Assembly: GCA_035063785.1 (NCBI GenBank)
Contig: JAPSFS010000003.1
Span: 186,001 to 250,000 of the forward strand
Direction of reading: 5' to 3'
DNA from: Comamonas_C sp026954015
GTDB lineage: Bacteria > Pseudomonadota > Gammaproteobacteria > Burkholderiales > Burkholderiaceae_C
DNA: 64,000 nt
Within the stretch, counting starts at the first letter, position 1. Each line of letters opens with the position of its first letter. Below, one piece after another: positions 61,659 to 64,000 of the stretch. A program made the translations under genes and the position numbers. A model generated the notes under the pieces. The model saw only the letters and a list, made by a program, of their open reading frames with translations. It was not told where the DNA came from and made no database searches.

Positions 61659-63041
61659 TTACGCGATCGCGCGCACTGCCTCCAGCGCCTGCTCGACGCG
61701 GTCCACCGCGTGGATCGTGAGACCCGCCATGGGCTTCCTGGGCGCATTGGCCTTGGGGACGACGGCGACGGTGAAACCCAGTTTGGCGGCTTCCTTGAGC
61801 CGCTCCTGCCCGCGTGGCGCGGGGCGTACTTCGCCCGCGAGACCCACTTCGCCAAACGCAATGAACCCCTGGGGCAGCGGCTTGCCGCGCAGGCTGCTGG
61901 TGATCGCGAGCAGCACCGCGAGGTCGGCCGCGGGTTCGCTGATGCGCACGCCGCCCACGGCGTTGACGAACACGTCCTGGTCGGCGCAGGCCACGCCCGC
62001 ATGGCGGTGCAGCACCGCGAGCAGCATCGCGAGGCGGTCGCGCTCCAGCCCGACCGACAGGCGCCGCGGGCTCGGCCCGCCGCCGTCCACGAGCGCCTGC
62101 ACCTCGACGAGCAGCGGGCGCGTGCCCTCCAGCGTGACGAGCACGCACGAGCCGGGCACGGGCGCGCCGTGCTGGTTCAAAAAGATCGCGCTCGGGTTGG
62201 AGACGCCCTTGAGGCCGCGTTCGGTCATCGCGAACACACCGATCTCGTTGACGGCGCCGAAGCGGTTCTTGATGGCACGCACGAGGCGAAAGCTGCTGTG
62301 CGTGTCGCCCTCGAAGTACAGCACGGTATCGACCATGTGCTCGAGTACGCGCGGCCCGGCGATCGCGCCCTCCTTGGTCACGTGGCCGACGAGCACGACC
62401 GCGATGCCCGTGGCCTTGGCCAGGCGCGTGAGGTGCGCCGCGCACTCGCGCACCTGCGCCACGCTGCCGGGGGCGCTCGTGAGCTGGTCGGAGTACAGCG
62501 TCTGGATCGAATCGATCACGCACACCGCTGGCTGCAGCGCCTGCGCGGTGGCAAGGATTTTTTCGAGCTGGATCTCGGCCAGCACCTGCACCTGGCTGCC
62601 TTCGATGCCCAGCCGGCGCGAGCGCAGCGCCACCTGCGCGCCGCTTTCCTCGCCGGTCACGTAGAGCGTGGGCAGGCCCCGGCGCTGCAGCGCGTCCAGC
62701 GCCTGCAGCAGCAGCGTGGATTTGCCTATGCCCGGATCGCCTCCGATCAGCACCACGCCGCCCTCGACCACGCCGCCGCCGAGCACGCGGTCGAGCTCGG
62801 CGATGCCGCTGGCGCTGCGCGCCTCGTCGCTCGCCTCGATGGCCGAGAGCGGCTGCACGGGCTGCGCCTGCGCCAGGCCCGCGTACTGCGCGCCGCCCAG
62901 CCGGTTCCTGCCGCCGCCTGCGGGCTCGGCCACGCTCTCCACGAGCGTGTTCCACGCGCCGCAGCCGGGGCATTTGCCCAGCCAGCGCGGGCTGCTCGCG
63001 CCGCACTCGCTGCAGGTGTACAGGGTCTTGTCCTTGGCCAT
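61659..63041 (-). CDS. radA: DNA repair protein RadA
   Basis: A 460-residue RecA-like branch-migration protein. It has an N-terminal zinc finger (YTCSECGASSPRWLGKCPGC), Walker A GDPGIGKSTLL, the RadA motif KNRFG and a C-terminal Lon-like domain. The ATG at 63041 starts right at the zinc finger and lies 5 nt after the alr stop. Confidence 0.96.
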   Translation of the reverse strand: MAKDKTLYTCSECGASSPRWLGKCPGCGAWNTLVESVAEPAGGGRNRLGGAQYAGLAQAQPVQPLSAIEASDEARSASGIAELDRVLGGGVVEGGVVLIGGDPGIGKSTLLLQALDALQRRGLPTLYVTGEESGAQVALRSRRLGIEGSQVQVLAEIQLEKILATAQALQPAVCVIDSIQTLYSDQLTSAPGSVAQVRECAAHLTRLAKATGIAVVLVGHVTKEGAIAGPRVLEHMVDTVLYFEGDTHSSFRLVRAIKNRFGAVNEIGVFAMTERGLKGVSNPSAIFLNQHGAPVPGSCVLVTLEGTRPLLVEVQALVDGGGPSPRRLSVGLERDRLAMLLAVLHRHAGVACADQDVFVNAVGGVRISEPAADLAVLLAITSSLRGKPLPQGFIAFGEVGLAGEVRPAPRGQERLKEAAKLGFTVAVVPKANAPRKPMAGLTIHAVDRVEQALEAVRAIA

Positions 63042-63046
63042 GCGGC

Positions 63047-64000
63047 TCAGGGTTCGACGACCACGGGCACGCGCAGCGCGAGCGCGCACAGCGGCTCGTA
63101 GCCTATGGTGCCCGCCGCGGTCGCCACCTCTTCGACGGGCAGCAGCGCGCCGTCGCTTGCGCGGCCCCAGAGCGTCACCTCGCTGTCCACGCCCGCGTCT
63201 GGCAGCGCCGTGAGATCGACGGCGAGCATGTCCATGCTCACGCGCCCCAGCGTGCGCGTGCGCTGGCCCATGACGAGGATGGGCGTGCCCGTGCCCGCGT
63301 GGCGCGGGTAGCCGTCGGCATAGCCGCAGGCGACGGTACCGACGCGCATGGGGCCATCGGCGGTGAAGGTGGAGCCGTAGCCCACGCTGTCCCCGGCCTT
63401 GAGCTGCTGCACGCCGATCACGCGCGAAGCCAGCGTCATTGTGGGCTGCAGGCCCCAGTGCCGCAGGTCGTTCTCCGGGAAATCGGGGGCGCCGCCGTAG
63501 AGCATGATGCCGGGGCGCACCCAGTCCGCGCGCACCTGCGCCTGGGCGCCGTGGCGCAGCAGCGCGGCGCTGTTGGCGAGGCTGCGCTCGCCGGGCAGGT
63601 CGCGCGTGGTGGCCTCGAACACCTCGATCTGGCGCGCGATGCCGCGCGGGCCGTCGGCGTCCGAGAAATGCGTCATGAGCGAAATTTCATCGACCTGGGG
63701 CAGCGCGTTCAGACGCGTCCAGGCGGCGCGGTAGCGTTCGGGCGCGAAGCCCAGCCGGTTCATGCCCGAATTCATCAGCAGGAAGACGCGGTGCGGCTGC
63801 TGCGTCTTGTGCGCGCCGAGCCAGGCTATCTGCGCGTCGGTGTGCACCGCGTGCCAGAGGTTCAGGCGCGAGCACAGCTCCAGGTCGCGCGGTTCGAACA
63901 CGCCTTCGAGCAGCAGGATGGGCCCGCGCCAGCCGAGGTGGCGCAGGCGTTCGGCTTCGGCCAGGTCGAGCAGCGCAAAGCCGTCGGCGCCGCGCAGCGC
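63047..64000 (-). CDS. alr: alanine racemase, C-terminal part (runs off the window)
   Basis: The visible 317 residues cover most of the TIM barrel and the C-terminal beta domain of a PLP-dependent alanine racemase, which supplies D-alanine for peptidoglycan. Family segments are GWRGPILLLEG, VRPGIMLYGGAP and SVGYGSTFTADGPMRVGTVA followed by CGYADGYPR. The N-terminal ~50 residues with the PLP lysine lie beyond the right edge. Confidence 0.93.
   Translation of the reverse strand, partial: ALRGADGFALLDLAEAERLRHLGWRGPILLLEGVFEPRDLELCSRLNLWHAVHTDAQIAWLGAHKTQQPHRVFLLMNSGMNRLGFAPERYRAAWTRLNALPQVDEISLMTHFSDADGPRGIARQIEVFEATTRDLPGERSLANSAALLRHGAQAQVRADWVRPGIMLYGGAPDFPENDLRHWGLQPTMTLASRVIGVQQLKAGDSVGYGSTFTADGPMRVGTVACGYADGYPRHAGTGTPILVMGQRTRTLGRVSMDMLAVDLTALPDAGVDSEVTLWGRASDGALLPVEEVATAAGTIGYEPLCALALRVPVVVEP

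Overview
The window is GC-rich, densely packed bacterial chromosome. Gene content and order (dnaA-dnaN-gyrB back to back with rpmH-rnpA-yidD-yidC, a short type of ArgC, a stand-alone homocysteine-methyltransferase module of MetH, a HutC/HutG pair) and an abundant interspersed palindromic repeat point to a betaproteobacterium of the Burkholderiales, most likely Comamonadaceae. Genus cannot be settled from the sequence alone. Most genes are core; the clearly accessory part is the type I restriction island at 18.4-26.3 kb.

Layout. 1-3.3 kb: end of a branched-chain-type ABC transporter locus (LivH-like permease, binding protein) divergent from hutC-hutG across a near-perfect HutC operator. 3.3-6.9 kb: an atypical SDR, then a PepSY protein/OmpR-type regulator/sensor kinase operon, divergent from a second PepSY protein across an inverted pair of 11-bp-period repeats. 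6.9-14.3 kb: one leftward run SPFH-SHOCT protein, DUF4178 protein, DUF350 protein, membrane-bound spermidine-synthase-like protein, threonine dehydratase, exported flavoprotein; this looks like a poorly characterised membrane/polyamine module. 14.4-17.8 kb: Fur-box-controlled DUF2061 protein, orphan flagellar-rod-like protein, YdhR-like protein, exported phospholipase C/P1-nuclease-fold protein, DnaJ-like protein. 17.8-26.3 kb: a chemoreceptor gene scrap, then hsdM-hsdS-(frameshifted AlbA_2 gene)-hsdR, abutting gyrB.

26.4-36.2 kb is the replication-origin neighbourhood (gyrB, dnaN, dnaA leftward; rpmH, rnpA, yidD, yidC, a Nudix gene, mnmA rightward). 36.2-44.7 kb: FHA and PP2C signalling proteins, sucCD, argC, metH N-module, recQ, an RRM RNA-binding protein. 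44.7-49.99 kb: MFS/MaoC genes divergent from a MarR regulator, an SDR, and the LPS genes kdsD-kdsC-lptC. 50-64 kb: CPA2 antiporter, apt, a cNMP-binding protein, mnmE, an MFS carrier, nitronate monooxygenase, LPS O-antigen ligase and glycosyltransferase, zf-CHCC protein, ilvE, radA and the C-terminal part of alr.

The most striking cross-cutting signal is a ~45-bp imperfect palindromic repeat (core GCGCTTG-N4-5-CAAGCGC followed by CAGCTATCAAA). Five copies sit between genes, and four more lie inside coding sequences in three different reading frames, where they appear to have added peptide segments to two SDR enzymes and (twice) to the flavoprotein. The restriction island has two further oddities: an HsdS whose two target-recognition domains are close homologues, and a single-base frameshift in the accessory gene between hsdS and hsdR.
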